A stretch of DNA of 64,000 nt from Zarea fungicola (lineage: Eukaryota > Ascomycota > Sordariomycetes > Hypocreales > Cordycipitaceae): positions 1-64,000 of the forward strand of contig FWCC01000004.1 of assembly GCA_900169235.1 (NCBI GenBank), given 5' to 3'. The notes beneath the pieces were generated by a model that was not told the origin of the DNA, made no database searches, and saw only the letters and a list, made by a program, of their open reading frames with translations. The position numbers were made by a program, and so were the translations under genes. Below are positions 46,670 to 61,680 of this stretch, one piece after another (the first letter of the stretch is position 1; every line of letters begins with the position of its first letter).

Positions 46670-48185
46670 ATGGCAATGGAGCTGGACTGGGACCGGCTCA
46701 ACGCCATATTCCTGCCCCGTCAAGATATTCTCGATGGCATAAAACGATGTGCTGGTGAGCGCCAACAGTGCCAGTTTGCGCCGATCCATTGCCAGAAATT
46801 TGCTGACTTTTTCTTTCTTCTTTGATTAGAAACGCCTGGAAAGATTGCCCTCTTTAACGAAATCGCATCTCACGTCCAGGCAAAGCTAGGAGAGACGAGC
46901 GAGCCAGACGCAAAAAGACGAAAAGTGCAAGGGGGCGGCGGCGGCAACAGCACGAATGGGGTGACCAATGGCCCGTTGTCGTCGACTGCAGCAGTAGGAA
47001 ATCCGGCCGATGATCCTGTTTTGCTTCACATTCGAGAGATTTCTGTCTCAGTACCACAGAGGAAGAAATTCGAGATTTGCTTCACACAAAATTTTCTATA
47101 TGCGCGGGCGCCAGGTACAACAGTACCTATTCAGGGCATGGTCTATGCCTGGAGCGATATTGGTTGGTCTCTTTTCCTCAGTGACACCAGTCTTGGTAAA
47201 GGAATTTTACTAACTAGACCAAGAATATGCCTTTTATTTACCTGTACCTGAAAAGGCCCAGGTGCAGCATAACTACATCCTGTTCCCTCGTGGAGCGACA
47301 ATACCACCAAAGTCTGGTCCTGTGACAGTCGAACCGCTTGTGTTCACAGTCCCTGCGACGGCACCCAAGGAGGGAACGATAGGAGGCAGCGAGTCTGGCT
47401 CCGCTGCCGCTGTCTCGGACACGTACAAGGGCTTGTTCCATTGGGCATTCAACCGACGACTGCGCGCCGCGGGCAACGACATCAGCATCGTCTCATCCGA
47501 TCCTGGTAAATTCCACAGCGTCGTCCGACAGCCGCACCGCCCTAACGAGAGAGCCGTTCACGTCGGCGGCTTCCGCGGCTCAAAGGACGGCTACCTGTTC
47601 TTCCTGGAGAACGGCATCCTCTGGGGTTTCAAAAAGCCCCTCATCTTCATCCCGCTGCGGCGCATCGCCGCCCTGAGCTATACCAACATTCTGCAAATCA
47701 CCTTCAACATTGTGGTCGAAGTGTTTCCGGAGGAAGGCGACGTCAAAGACGAATTTGAGTTTGGCATGCTGGACCAGCAGGACTACGCCGGCATCGACGA
47801 CTATGTCAAGCGCAACGGGCTCGCGGACGGGAGTATGGCAGAGCAGCGCAAGGGTAAGCTGCAGCTAGCAGAGAACAAGGGCAAGAAAGGCACCAACGGC
47901 GAAGAGGCTGCTGATGGGGCTGCCGATGGCTTAACGGAGCTTCAGCGTGCCGCCTTGGGCGAGGACCTGGACGACGATGATGAAGACGAGGAGGACTACC
48001 ATCCTGGCAGTGATGGAGAGAGTGGTGGTTCCGGCGAATCCAGTGATGAAGAAGACGACGACGACGACGATGATGATGACGATGATGACGCTGGCGAGGA
48101 CGATGAAGACGACGAGGCTGGTGGAGAAGAGGAAGAGGCGGAAGGCGGCGAAGAAGAAAAACCAAAGGGTCTATCAATTAGATAG
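46670..48185 (+). CDS. RTT106: Histone chaperone Rtt106
   Basis: Binds H3-H4, with preference for H3 acetylated at Lys56 in yeast, and deposits it behind replication forks and in heterochromatin. Three exons (46670-46754, 46830-47162, 47224-48185; introns 75 and 61 bases) give 459 residues. The N-terminal helical part is followed by the double PH-like core, with VSVPQRKKFEICF, AFYLPVPEKAQ (made by the second splice), KFHSVVRQPHRPNERAVHV and GSKDGYLFFLENGILWGFKK, all strong family motifs. From about residue 385 the tail is almost only Asp/Glu, with runs of up to 12 Asp coded by GAC/GAT repeats, as in other histone chaperones. The basic patch AKRRKV near residue 60 may be a nuclear signal. It shares its promoter with VFA1. 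Confidence 0.95.
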
Positions 48186-49865
<1,680 letters not shown>

Positions 49866-52622
49866 GTGTGAATTTTACGAACAGTTGGATGGCGGGATAT
49901 TTACAGTCACGCCCACAGGGTCCGTTGCCTATTAACTAGGAGGTCTGTTGAATAAACTCTTTTAGATATGTGTAGATTGAAAGTCGAGCCTCTGTTTCAA
50001 TGCGGTATTATAATAATCAGCGAGCATAGGCACATCTGCTGGGATGAAGTGGCATCATCGAGTGGAGCATGGCGGCTGGTTGCATTAGAGCTGTCACCAG
50101 CAGAGTTATTGGATTCCTGTAGGGATATATAACGGCTGGCCGTAGTGGCCCATTTACATGCATAAGAGTGTACATGAGAAATCAGTGGCTGTTAAGCAAA
50201 GGCTCAAGAGATGAATGAGATGTCGGATAGATGGAGGCAGGTGAAGCCAGTTCGTATGCGGGCGGTGTCGGGAATTGTCCTTTCAGGGATACGAGTTTCA
50301 ATGCTACTTTGTTATCGCCACTGCCAACTAATCAAAAGCAGCCTGTTTGCAGGCAAGCCTGGGGAGGGGACAGAGTGCGTCACCACGTTGCATGTACTCT
50401 ATCAGCATGCAGGAGTCGAGGTCATGGGCCGTCTTTTTGATGCTGCGCATTCGTATGCAGTGGTTGAGGTTGAGGTCGCCCAGCACCAGGACGATAAATG
50501 CAACAAATGCAATAAAAACCCCTTCTTTTCCAGGCACGAGACACCGCTAGATGTGATCTAGACAACATTACTCCATAGTTATTAGTATAAACTAACTAAT
50601 GACTTTTAAGTTGTTTGACTTTTTGTTTGCCCAATAGTATTTTCAGCCTCGGGGGGGGGCGCTCGGCAAGTTGTTGCCGTCCGACACATTGCAGTGGTGT
50701 TGGGAGAAGGGTGATCCAACCAAGGCTAAAAAACTAACAGGGGTGTTTTGTGCGCTGCATCAACTTAGCGTTCAGCATGTTGGACGAATTGTTTCCAGGG
50801 GGAAAAAGGCCGGTGCAAATATTTTGTTGTATGTGTAACTAGTCAGTCGCCTTGTTGCCATTTGTCTCGGGAATGGATGGCCTGGGTACGGTGCCGTCAA
50901 AGCCGGGATCGACTTGACGTATCCCGTCATGACTGGCCGAGTCCACCGCTTCAGAGGTGGCTCAATGCGATTTTCATTTCGTTTTTGCTTTGTTCTTCGG
51001 GTGCATGGTCAAACCAGTTGAGTGGGTGGTCCTGTTCTTCGTGGTGGGGTGGTGGTGTGCCGGCGGCAAAGTATCGAGAAAAAAGGCGTGCCGGGAAGCC
51101 GAAACAGACAGGGTCATTTTTGCAGCGTCAGAAAGAGGGCGTAAATGCAGCAGGGTTATAATGCTTCCTTTCTCTTTATGTGGAAGACGCAGAGCACTGT
51201 GCAAGGCTCTCCGTAGGCCGCACCAGGTTGATTACATGAGTGTCATTATTGCGGGAGGCAAACAAGGCCCAATGAAGGGGGCTGTGCAGGATCGTAGAGG
51301 CGTTGCTGTATTTCCGGGAACAAGATTGAAATGAAATGGCCATGTAATCCATGTAATCTATGTGACTTGGATTAGGCCGGGTGAGAAGGTCTTGAATGGC
51401 AATTTCATGCCGAACTAGGTGGTACTACAGACGCTTCTAGTCCGGCGTAGAATCGAGTAAAACAATCAAAAATCAAGATGGGGGGCGGGACTCGTGCGCC
51501 AAGGACTGGTCCGGGGATGTCTTGAATCGGGAGGCATGGTACTTGACTTGGCATAGATTTTTTGCTGGACGACGAGGTCGACTGCGTACCGCCCTGCGAC
51601 AGTGGTGAGGCACAAAAAAAAATGATCTGTAGAATGATACCAGTAATTTTTAATGCTGCATGCATTCGTCAGTCCATTCACATCCAGAAACTCATCTGGC
51701 TAATTGTTGTTCGACGGAACGGTAATATGCTGACGACTGGTTGGGTGGCTGCCGCCCCCGCTCAGGCACTCGCTGCCACTGTTATGAACCCCGAGCTGGG
51801 AATGATTTCAATATACCTACCTAGGTACCTACTCAGTAGTACTTGTGCCTGCACCCTTGGCTGTAGGCTGCCTATTCGCCAGCCAGACATCCATTTGTAA
51901 GACTTACAAGCACAAATCAGGCCTATAGGAAAATACACAGTCCCGTCAAGTTGGACTTTTCTTAAATACACCCAGGCTACGTTGGCGTATGCCAACTGCT
52001 CCCTTGGTGCGTCCATTGCTGGTACTTGGCACAACAGGGCCGCCCGCCGAAACTGGTCTAATATGGACCCGCTTCGGCAGCCGCTGGCCGAGGGCCCCAC
52101 AGCTTGGCCACTGGGACATGCCCGTCGTGCAGCAGCACCTCAGTGGCTGCTCAGTGGCTGTCCGCAAAACTGCTGCCGCTCCCAATCCGTCCTTCCACTG
52201 CCAAATGTTCGCCAAGAAACCATGCACTACCACTAACCTGCTAACCCGTGCCGTGCCCCTCTACTTCTGTCCCTCCTGCAAGCCATCCAACCGTGCAGCC
52301 AGCACCAGTGAACTCAGCGCTCGCCCCCCCCTAGCGGACTTCTTCCAGCACTGTTCGACCCCCCGTGCCTGTCCTGGCTTCCTTCTTCTCCTTCTAGACC
52401 CAAGCCCCCCTCCTCCCCAGTATTTCCCATCATTTTACAACCAGGCCCATCCATATCCTATCCATAAAACGCATCTCATCATCGACACGGCAACTCTTCA
52501 ACACCCCCGGCGCCGTCTCGCAGTGTCGCCTTCGAGTCGTCAAGGGCATTTATGTCTCATTAAATAGAGTATCACGCCCCGTCAGCCTCGTCCTCCGACT
52601 CCCCGACGACCCTCTTGGCGAC
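49866..52622. other. Long upstream region of the oligopeptide transporter gene
   Basis: 2.7 kb without a supported gene. The last 600 bases are C/T-rich with many CCC and CATC words, like a long leader. TACCTACCTAGGTACCTAC (51814-51832) is a palindrome-rich word common in promoters of related fungi, from memory. A frame at 51989-52567 lacks family resemblance and lies in this leader. Confidence 0.55.
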
Positions 52623-55515
52623 ATGCGTGGTCACCAAGAGAAGCCTGTCGCTGTCCCCGAGACGGATGGCGACAATGACGCCCGCCTCCCAGAACAGCAG
52701 GTCAACGAGCTGGATGGCGAAAAATCAGATGCGGGATCGAATGCGGTAAGCCGTCCTTGATGCTATGATTTTTTTTCTTCGTCGCAGTTCAATGGCACCC
52801 TACTCTTTTTTCGCAACTTGCTCTCTTTGATTGTCCATTTTGTGCAGCGGGTTTTTTTTCTTTCGCGCGAGGGGGAACCAAAAAAGCGACAAGTAAGCAA
52901 AATCGCTGACCAGTTGGCTCCTTGACGCCTTTACAGGAACCGTTTTCATATGAAGAAGACGGCGATCACGATTTGCCGCGCCATGTCCGAACCGATCTCA
53001 ACGTTACCGAAGATGATCTCCTGGAAGCCAAGGAACTGGCCTCCCGCTACACACTAGAAGAAGTCCGCGACATCATGGTCCGAATCCATAGAACCCACTC
53101 CAGAGACCCCAACTTTCCCTCCGCCGTCGTACTAAAGATTCGCGCCTTTCTCGACAATGAAGACGTCTTCAAACAGCCCGAGCTCTACCAGCATCTCATC
53201 TCCGAAATGAAGCTCGAGGCCGCCCTCGTCACCTCCAACAGCCCTTATGCCGAAGTCCGCGCTGTCGTCAGCAACAAGGACGATCCCACAACACCTTCAT
53301 CCACCATTCGAAGCTGGGCCATCGGCTTGCTTTTCAGTGCTTTGCTCGCTTTTGTTAATCAGCTCTTCGATATCCGGCAACCTGCTATCCGCGTCATGGC
53401 AAATGTCGCTCAGCTGCTCGCCTACCCCTTTGGCAAGGCTGCCGAGCGCTGGCTCCCCGACGCCGGCTTCACACTCTTCGGCATCCAGCACAGTCTGAAC
53501 CCTGGACCATTCACTCGCAAGGAGCACATGCTAATCACCATCATGGCCAATGTTGCATACAATACACCATATACAAACTACATCATCTGGGTCCAATATC
53601 TCCCCCAATACTTCAACCAACCCTATGCCGCTCATTTCGCCTACCAGATTCTCATCGCCCTCGCCACCAACTTTATCGGCTATGGAATGGCTGGAATCTG
53701 CAGACGCTTCCTCGTCTATCCCTCCTACTGCGTCTGGCCGGCGTCCCTCGTCACTATTGCTCTCAACACGGCCTTCCACACCCCCGGCAACCCGCCAGTC
53801 ATGGGCCCCTTTGGCAAGATTTGGCGCATCTCGCGCGCCAACTTCTTTTATCTCATGTTTGGCGCCATGTTCGTCTGGTTCTGGTTCCCCAACTACATCT
53901 TTACCTCGCTATCAAAGTTCAACTGGATTAGCTGGATCTTGCCTCGCCACCGGGATCTCAACATCATCACTGGTATTAACAACGGACTTGGTCTGAACCC
54001 GTTCCCTACCTTTGACTGGAACGTCTTGCTGTGGGACTCTGCCGATCCCCTGATGGTCCCCTTCTTCAGCACCCTGAATCGTTTTATTGGCGCCTTTGTC
54101 TCCATGTGGATTGTCCTCGCCTTTTGGTACAAGAATGTCTACAATACTGGCTATCTACCCATCAACACCAACCGAGTCTACGACAACACTGCAAAGCTGT
54201 ACAATATTTCTCGTGCCATCAACGACAACGGCCACCTAGATGCCGACAAATATGCGGCCTACTCACCACCATTCCTTGGAGCCGGCAACGTTGTTATTTA
54301 CATGTTCTTCTTCGGCATTTACACCTCCACACTTACCTACGCCATCCTTTATCATAGGAACGAGATTATGATGGGATTCAAAGCCCTATTTAACAGCTTC
54401 CGCAAGAAGACCCCTCTCGAAGATGAGCATGTTCTCGACGTTCATAATCGTTTAATGAAGTCTTACAAGGAAGTACCAGAGTGGTGGTACCTGCTTTGCT
54501 TGGTCTGCGCAATTGCACTTGGCATCTCAGGTATCGCAGGTTGGGATACGCACACCTCACCAGGCGTCGTCTTTTATGGCCTCGCTCTCTGCGTCGTGTT
54601 TGTCATCCCAGTCGGTATCATCAAGGCCATGACTGGTATCGAAGTAACGCTCAACGTGCTTGCTGAGTTCATTGGCGGTTCTTGGGTAGATGGAAATGCC
54701 CTGGCCATGAACTACTTCAAGTCCTTTGGATACGTCACCTGCGCCCACGCCGTCTGGTTCTCCAACGATTTGAAGCTGGCCCACTACGTCAAGATCCCGC
54801 CTCGTCAAACTTTTACCGCCCAGATGGTTGCGACGCTGGTTAGCACCTTGGTGTGCATCGGCGTTCTCAATTTCCAGATGACCAACATCCACGCCGTCTG
54901 TACAGAGGACGCCCGCTACAAGCTGACCTGCCCTGGTGTGAACACCTTCTTCACTGCATCCGTATTGTGGGGCACTGTTGGCCCAAAGAAGGTTTTTGGC
55001 CATCAGGGTCAGTATAGCGAGATGCTTGTGGGCTTCCCTCTCGGTGTCGTCATAGTTGTCTTCTTTTGGGCCCTCAACAGGAAATTCCCACACTGGGCGT
55101 GGACTCGTCAGATTCACCCTGTAGCCATCATGTATGGTGGTATCGTGTGGGCTCCGTACAACATGTCGTACGTCTGGCCCTCAGTCCCGATTGCATACTT
55201 TTCGTGGATTTATCTTAAGTCTCGCTATGTCGGTCTATGGTCCAAGGTAAGCTTTTTTCTCTCTCTTTGCAGACATTGTTGGTTGTAAATATTAATACGC
55301 CGTTCAATTAGTACAATTTTGTTCTTTCAGCCGCTTGGTCCTGCGGTATCGCTATTGCCGGCATCATTATCTTCTTCAGCTTGCAATACACCGAAGTCGA
55401 CTTTAATTGGTGGGGCAACCTCGTTTCCGAACAAGGTTGTGAGGATGACTCTTGCAACTTCAAGACTCTAGATGACGGAGATTACTTTGGTCCTAGAATT
55501 GGCGACTTTAGCTAA
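52623..55515 (+). CDS. Oligopeptide transporter, OPT family
   Basis: Proton-coupled importer of small peptides (tetra- and pentapeptides, glutathione or related compounds in characterised fungal members) in the plasma membrane. Three exons (52623-52745, 52937-55246, 55312-55515) give 878 residues, normal for the family. An acidic cytosolic N-terminus (EEDGDHDLPRHVRTDLNVTE) is followed by 12 to 16 membrane segments. The family motif SLNPGPFTRKEH, the NxxYxxY-like stretch NTPYTNYIIWVQYLPQYFNQ and the late motif FIGGSWVDGNALAMNYFKSF are all visible. The C-terminus is short and acidic. The first intron (191 bases) is long for this window. Its end was set at 52936 because it keeps the frame. The exact substrate is not predictable. 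Confidence 0.94.
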
Positions 55516-56330
55516 AATCTCTTTTTGCCACGCGCATAAAGAATAACATGGCAATCTGGAGCATGCCTGAATTTTTTGTTTTTTATATATATTGGAGTTT
55601 TTTAATTGTCTGTCGGTGGTCCACAGCAATTTGGGAAGCAAACTTGGCATTTCTCTTTTCTCATTTTCAAATGTCGCCGCATGGGGGAGTTGGGAAACTT
55701 TTTTTTTCTTTCTTATTCGACAAGATTTGATGGTATTTTTGTAAATTTTCGTTTTTCTGTTTTTCTTGTGGTGTGCATTGTTTTGTCAATGCCAGAAACA
55801 TGTATATATGGCATAACGATGAGTTGGTCTCAGGAAGAGAAGAAACTCCATTGCGAGACTCCTTCCATTTCTTTCGGAGAGTCTCATCAAAATTAGAGCA
55901 GTACTCTCTTGAAATATTAAGTTTTTAAAGTAAAGTGGAGAGAAAAAGTTATTTGAATTCTACATTTTAGTCCCCGCGTAACTAGCAGCAACAACATCAA
56001 AACGAACAATATTGATGCATTTTATAAGTTTATATATATGCGTACATTTCAAACAAGAATAGGATTTTTCTTTCGTATACCAAGGAAAATCAATATCTGT
56101 CCGGAGCCAAATGGGAGAATAGATGTAGAGAATACAATATGCCACTCCCTAAAAATACACAATGCAAGAACACAAACTTCGACAAATCAATCAACCAACA
56201 CGTAGACACACGCACAGACGCACAGAAATACACAAGCACACAGATATACATACAATCGACACGAAAAGAAAGCGATTCTCTGGTATAATTTCTCTACCTC
56301 CTCCTCATCGTTAAATTACTCAGCCTTTTC
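55516..56330. other. Intergenic region between convergent genes
   Basis: AT-rich 3' flanks of the transporter (+) and the SAPS gene (-), with CA-rich sequence at 56150-56260. No gene or RNA is seen. Confidence 0.65.
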
Positions 56331-59300
56331 TCATTTCACTTGAGACGCCGATGACGACCCGGCGCTGACATTAACAACAACTTCCTCGTCATCGTCCTCA
56401 TCGATGCTCATCCGGTGAAGGCCCTCTTTGGCTTCCACCGGGCGTTCTCCTCCATTGTCAGCATCGTCGTCCTCCTCCTCATCACTTGCTGTGCCACCAA
56501 CACCGCCGCCAGCCGAGGTCGATACAACCACTTCGCCATCGTCATTGCTGGTTGTCGTCGTCGTCTCGGCTCGCGAGCCAAACGGCCACAGGCCGCTCAG
56601 ACCCCGCGCCGCCTCCTTCATGGGATTCACCGCCAGCGGCTTCAAGAGCACCTTTTCCGGCGACCCGTCCGTCCTACCACCAACACTGCTGCTGCCTTTC
56701 TCATCCTCTGCCATGGCAAAGTCGCCAAACTCTTCATCATCCGAGTCGTCCTGCTCCGTCAGTCCATGGGGAGCAGAACCAGTACCAGCGCCAAGGCCGC
56801 CGCCACCACCACCGCGAACCACGTCGCGCCACCAGCTGCCTCGGCCGGCGCTGCCCATCTGCGGCTCATCCTCATCCAGGTCATCATCAAGGTCATCATC
56901 GTCCACATCTGCGAATGGATCCGTTACATTGCGTCCGTCGTCGTCTTCGTCGTCGTCAATCTCGTCATCATCCTCATCGTCAAAGCCGTTGTATGACTCA
57001 AACCCCGAGCGCTCCTGGGTACCCTTCTGATGCATCGCCAGTCGCGCCGCTAGTTGCAACCTCGCCCGCGATGGTGGAATATTCAGCGGAGGAGGGGGTG
57101 GAGGCGGGGGCGGTATTGACGGCGGATCGAGAGAGCCACTCTGGTTATGCGTGGGATCAGCATAGGAGCGGAACTAAAAGGCAGAAAAATGGTTTTGTTA
57201 GCAACGAACACCAAGCAAGATTTTTTCTTCTTCGTTCTTTTTTCGAATCAAGCGGACAAACAACAAAAGTTCCGGTCAAGCAGCAGCAGTGTTCAAAGTA
57301 TCCCTCCCAGTATTCTATCCGTATTTGTACAAAAAAAAAAAAAAAAGAAAAGGAAAACAAAAAGTGCACCATCCACGACGCATCTCCAGCACCAACGCCC
57401 CCGTATTCCCATCATGATTCTATTCCTGCCAACCGAGAGCTCTTTCTTTGGTATAAATCTATGGCTCATATTCCATCTCTTCGTCGTCATCATCGCCATG
57501 GAGAGGCCTATCTCCGAAATAACCGCGGACATGAGGCACACCATCTCTGTAAAAGATCTCGGGCCCAAAAAATTCGTCTGCTGCCCCCGGAGCTGTTGAG
57601 TCCCTGTCCTCATATTCATGACTCACCTCGGTGTTGATATCTTCATCATCTCCCTCGCCATCCTCGTCATCCTCGTCACTACTACTTCCAAATCCGGATA
57701 TTAAGGTTCCTCCGCTAATGGCAAAAGGCCCAATGCCGCCGCTGTTGTTGTCATTGAGGTCCATGCCGCCATTCAGCCCGGCCTCGGCGAGTGCCGTGGC
57801 GCCTGCGGCGGTATTGCTCAGGCCTGTTAGGCCTCCCATGTTACCACCGCCTATACTGCCCCGGTGGCCCAATGCCACCTCGGGTCGTACGCCGCCAAGA
57901 ATGGCATTATCTCGCTCACGGGTTTCGGCGAGAGCGCCCTCCACGTAGTTGATCCAGCCTGTGCTCATGACCTTATCTAGAACAGTTTCCGAAAGCAACT
58001 CCGGTGGGTGTCTCTCGGTGAATTTAACAACCTCCTCGGCAATCAACGTCAGATGGCCCATATAGCCCATGCGGGTCTTTGTCTTGGCCTGCGACTCGTC
58101 GCTTGCATGCTGCCCTTGAATGATGGCAGTAGTGATGTCGGCGGCCTCAAAGAGGGATACAGCCAAAGTAGGGTTGTAGCCTCGGTCCATAGGGCCATTA
58201 AACACCTGTTGGACGACGTCGTATACAACATTGTGCAAGAAGTTATTCCACGGGTATTTGAAGAAAAATGACTATTCTCTGTTAGCATGTATACGAAGCA
58301 CGGGACTGTTCTTTTCGGGATAAGGGCTTACCAGAATGGCGGGAACAACACGATGCTCAACGAACTGCTGCTTCAAATAGTCTCCAACAACTGGCTCGCC
58401 TGGGATATCCACTTCTGGCGCCGTGGGCACTTCAGGCACGTGAGCAATGGTAATTTCAGCAGCTTCGACCGAATCATCAATGTGCTTAGGCTCATCCATG
58501 GCAATTGATGGCTCATCAACTGGGGGGTCCGGGGCAGGTAGTGCCGAGAAGAGGGGGGCAGGTGTGTCCTCAGGATGAGGTGAAAACTCTCGAATAAGAG
58601 AAAACGGATCACTAGGCGAGGCAACATCCAACCGGCTTGTGTCTCTTATGATAGTATCAACGCCAGGGGCAGCTGCGTCTGTCGCACTGGCTTTCGTCTC
58701 ACTGTTCTCCTTGACAGTCGAGGGCTCCGTTGTTGAAGCCAACTCGGGCACTGATGTGGTCAGAGACAGGGTCGGCCTGTCAAGCTCTGCAGAAGCAGCT
58801 TTGCTCGGTGAGAGGGGGGCGACAAGAAGCTCGGGATTTTCGTACTGCGGTTCCGGGACCTTGGTGGTTGCGTCTACTCTTGGCGAGGAGAGTGGCTCAT
58901 CAACGAACTCGTCATCGTCCTTAAGCGCTACGATGCTCGTCTTCTCGTCTTGCTTCTGACTTGCGACGTCAACCTCTTCAAAACCATCCTCATTAGGGTT
59001 GGTGACTTCGAGGCGTCGGCCTTCGTCAGGTATTCCTTGCCGCATTGTTAACTCGTCAGGCTCTGCATCGCGCGGCGGGCTCAAGAGACCAGCACTGCGC
59101 ATGCGCTGCCGCTCCAGGTCGCGTGCAGCAATAAGCTGCTCGGATCCTGCTTCGTTGAGAAGGCCCATGTTACTGCAGTGTAGCAGCTCCGCCATGAGTT
59201 CGCACGTCTTGAATCTGTCAAATCCGAGCGGCTGCAGCTTCTCACCAAATGTTGAGTCGAGACCTTGTGCTTGTGCAGGGCCTTCCATGATGAGGCTCAT

Positions 59301-60365
59301 AAAGTTGGGTACGTTGTCCGCAAACAGGCGGAGCAAAGTTCCGAGGTATATGGGATCGCGGCTTGAGGGCTCCGTCTCCGCCTCAGCGAGGACGTCAGGG
59401 TCGTAGTCCGAGTTATTTTTGCGAATGACCTCAATAATGATGCCGACGCCGACAGTGAGCGGGTTACCGCCGTGGAGCATATATCCAATAAGTTGCTGGA
59501 CGCATTCTGTTGAGACTAGCTGGCGGGTGAGCTCGTTCGGGCCGATGCACTGCTGTTCGTTTTGTGACGCGTTGGCTGAAATGGTAATGATGGCTTTGAT
59601 GAAGTCACCAGCGGCGGTTTGAACAACCCAGGAGTGTTCGGGGCTGATGAATGAAAGGAGTGTCGAGATGATGTCTTTCGAGTAGAGCCACTCTACGATG
59701 CCATGCCCAGCCTCGGTCCGATCCATGGCAATAATCTTAAGCAGCAGGTCCATGACCATAGGGCACTCCACATGCCTAAGCATATCAGGAACGGCGTTGG
59801 GGAGGCTCCTGAGCAAGTCAATCATGTCGTCTGTCTTCTTTTCAAAGAGCGACTCGTTGACTTTGGTAAAGTAACTGGCTTGCAAAGGATCGAGGGGTGC
59901 GGGCCGGGACAGGAAGCCCCAGAATTCCCTGATGAGCTGCTTGTTATCGGTGAGGGACTCGTAGATTGACCATGTATCGGAGCTCAGCACTTCGCATGCG
60001 ACAAGGGCGTAGCGGTTGCGCTTCTTTTCCTGCTCCTCGTCGTCCTTCTCGGCCGGGTCTGTGTTGCGTGAGGAGGCTCGAGGGCGGGAAAAAGCCATGA
60101 GGCGGTTCCTGCCCCTCACGTCATCATCGTTTCCTTGGGACGGGGACGGGGTCGCAATGGTCTCGAGCTTGGGGGCGACGACATATTCGAGCAGGCGCTT
60201 GAGAATGGCATCTTCGCGGAGATACTCTATGAGTTTGGAGTTGTGCTGCTTGAGCTCCTGAATGAGATCGGTCTCGTCGAGAAGCTCCTCGAGGGAAAAG
60301 TCGGGCTTGTCGAGAATAGTATCAATGGTGGAGATGTTGGCGTAGCCGCCAAATCTCCAGAACAT
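56331..60365 (-). CDS. SAPS-domain protein, Sit4-type phosphatase regulatory subunit
   Basis: Relative of yeast Sap155/185/190/4 and human PP6R, which bind the PP2A-like phosphatase Sit4/PP6 and direct it in the G1/S transition, TOR signalling and trafficking. Three exons (complement 58332-60365, 57627-58271, 56331-57173; introns 60 and 453 bases) give 1173 residues. The N-terminus MFWRFGGYANISTIDTILDK is diagnostic. The SAPS core runs to about residue 460, an acidic Ser/Thr/Pro-rich insert follows, then FNGPMDRGYNPTLAVSLFEA and GYMGHLTLIAEEVVKF complete the domain after the first splice. The last exon holds a nine-proline run and Asp-rich repeats. The 453-base intron was placed from GAG|GTGAGT to TTTTAG|TTC because it joins matching frames. 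Its first 56 codons are open, so a shorter form is possible. Confidence 0.93.
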
Positions 60366-61260
60366 GATGACGGGTTTCGCTAGCTATGCGGTCGGCGCCC
60401 AGGACAAGCTGGAGCGAACGCCGGCCGGGGGTAGGTTGGTTGACTGAGGGAAGCAGCAGCAGGAGTTGGAGGGGTATCAGAAGCGTAGCTGAGCTCGCAA
60501 ACGGCGGCCAGGGCGATGCGATGGGCGCAAAAAAATCAGGGGATGCAAGAGAAGGTGGTCGGCCGGGCGGGCATTCGGGTCGGACGTAGTAGTTGTGGCG
60601 GATTAGGTCCAAAGGGGTGCAGGGATGCCAGGCAGGCAGGCGACGGCGGCTTGAATATGCTCGCAAAAGGACACAGCGGGAAGGTCGTCTAGATCATCCC
60701 GGGACAGGTCGAGTGCCACCGAATAAGATGGAGGGCAGATTGGAGGCGATGGCAGTCCGCGACGAGAGGTGGTGTCGCGTGCTGATGGCCGTGGCGGTGG
60801 GTAGAGGATGATGGAGAGACGCCAACAGAGCGAGGGAAATGGACTCGGAAACTGGGTTTGGTGGTGGTCGTGGTGGTGGACGTGGAGATTTGTGCCGCAA
60901 GCTTGGCAAAAGGCAGAAACACAGCTGACTGACAGGAGCAGCGAGCGGCAGTGGCAGAGTGGCTCTGTGGATTGGGGAAGCGGGTTATCAGGCCGCTGAG
61001 GTGAGGTGCGTGGTGGTCGACTCCAAGCATCCAGGGATATCTTGCAACGGGTAGATATTCCGTACAGAATTCCTTCCAGTGTCTTTGCACACGGAATCTT
61101 GTACAATTATTTGAAGTACTGACAGTAACTCTATGTAAGGCACAGACCATGACAATTTGCTGTGTACGACTTTGGCAACTTAGTTGGTCAGAGGTTCCAG
61201 TGAAGACACCCCTAATAGAGCCGCTACAGTGCCTTTTCCAGGAACCTAAGGGACCCTCTT

Positions 61261-61288
61261 GTACCGTACTAAGTGCAAGTACAGTACT
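61261..61288. promoter_or_regulatory. Dense GTAC cluster upstream of the SAPS gene
   Basis: Four GTAC words within 28 bases (from 61261, 61266, 61279 and 61285), directly followed by TACCTACCTACC. Three more follow within 270 bases. It matches the clusters before CDC24 and the C2H2 gene. The role is inferred. Confidence 0.3.
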
Positions 61289-61680
61289 ACCTACCTACCT
61301 ATATCTACTGGTCAATCATTACCTTATGGCGTGCCTCGACTGCCCAGATTTAATTTGTTAGCGCCTGCAGGCACGTGGTATCCCTGGCTATAGCTGCCTG
61401 TATCGTTAGGTGCTTTGGTACCAACGCCAAACGCTTGGGCACCCAACGCACGGTACTCCGTTGGTTGCATTCTTTATCCTTCTCAAACCTTGTTTCGTTT
61501 CGTTTCATATTGTTTGTTTAGTATAATCTTGGTTATTCTTTTCCAATTGTACCGTCTTCACACCAGTTTAAACGTAAACACGACAAAAGCTTCGAATCCT
61601 TTCCATCTGCCCCTCCGCCTTGAAACGACGACAGCTACCCCACTGGGTCAAAATGGAGGCATCAACAAGCCTGCATCAAC

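Noticed and set aside
56415..57637. Plus-strand frames up to 383 codons, rich in Ser, His and Arg
   Set aside because: Antisense to the acidic repeats of the SAPS protein. Asp/Glu codon repeats read as Ser/His/Arg runs on the other strand.
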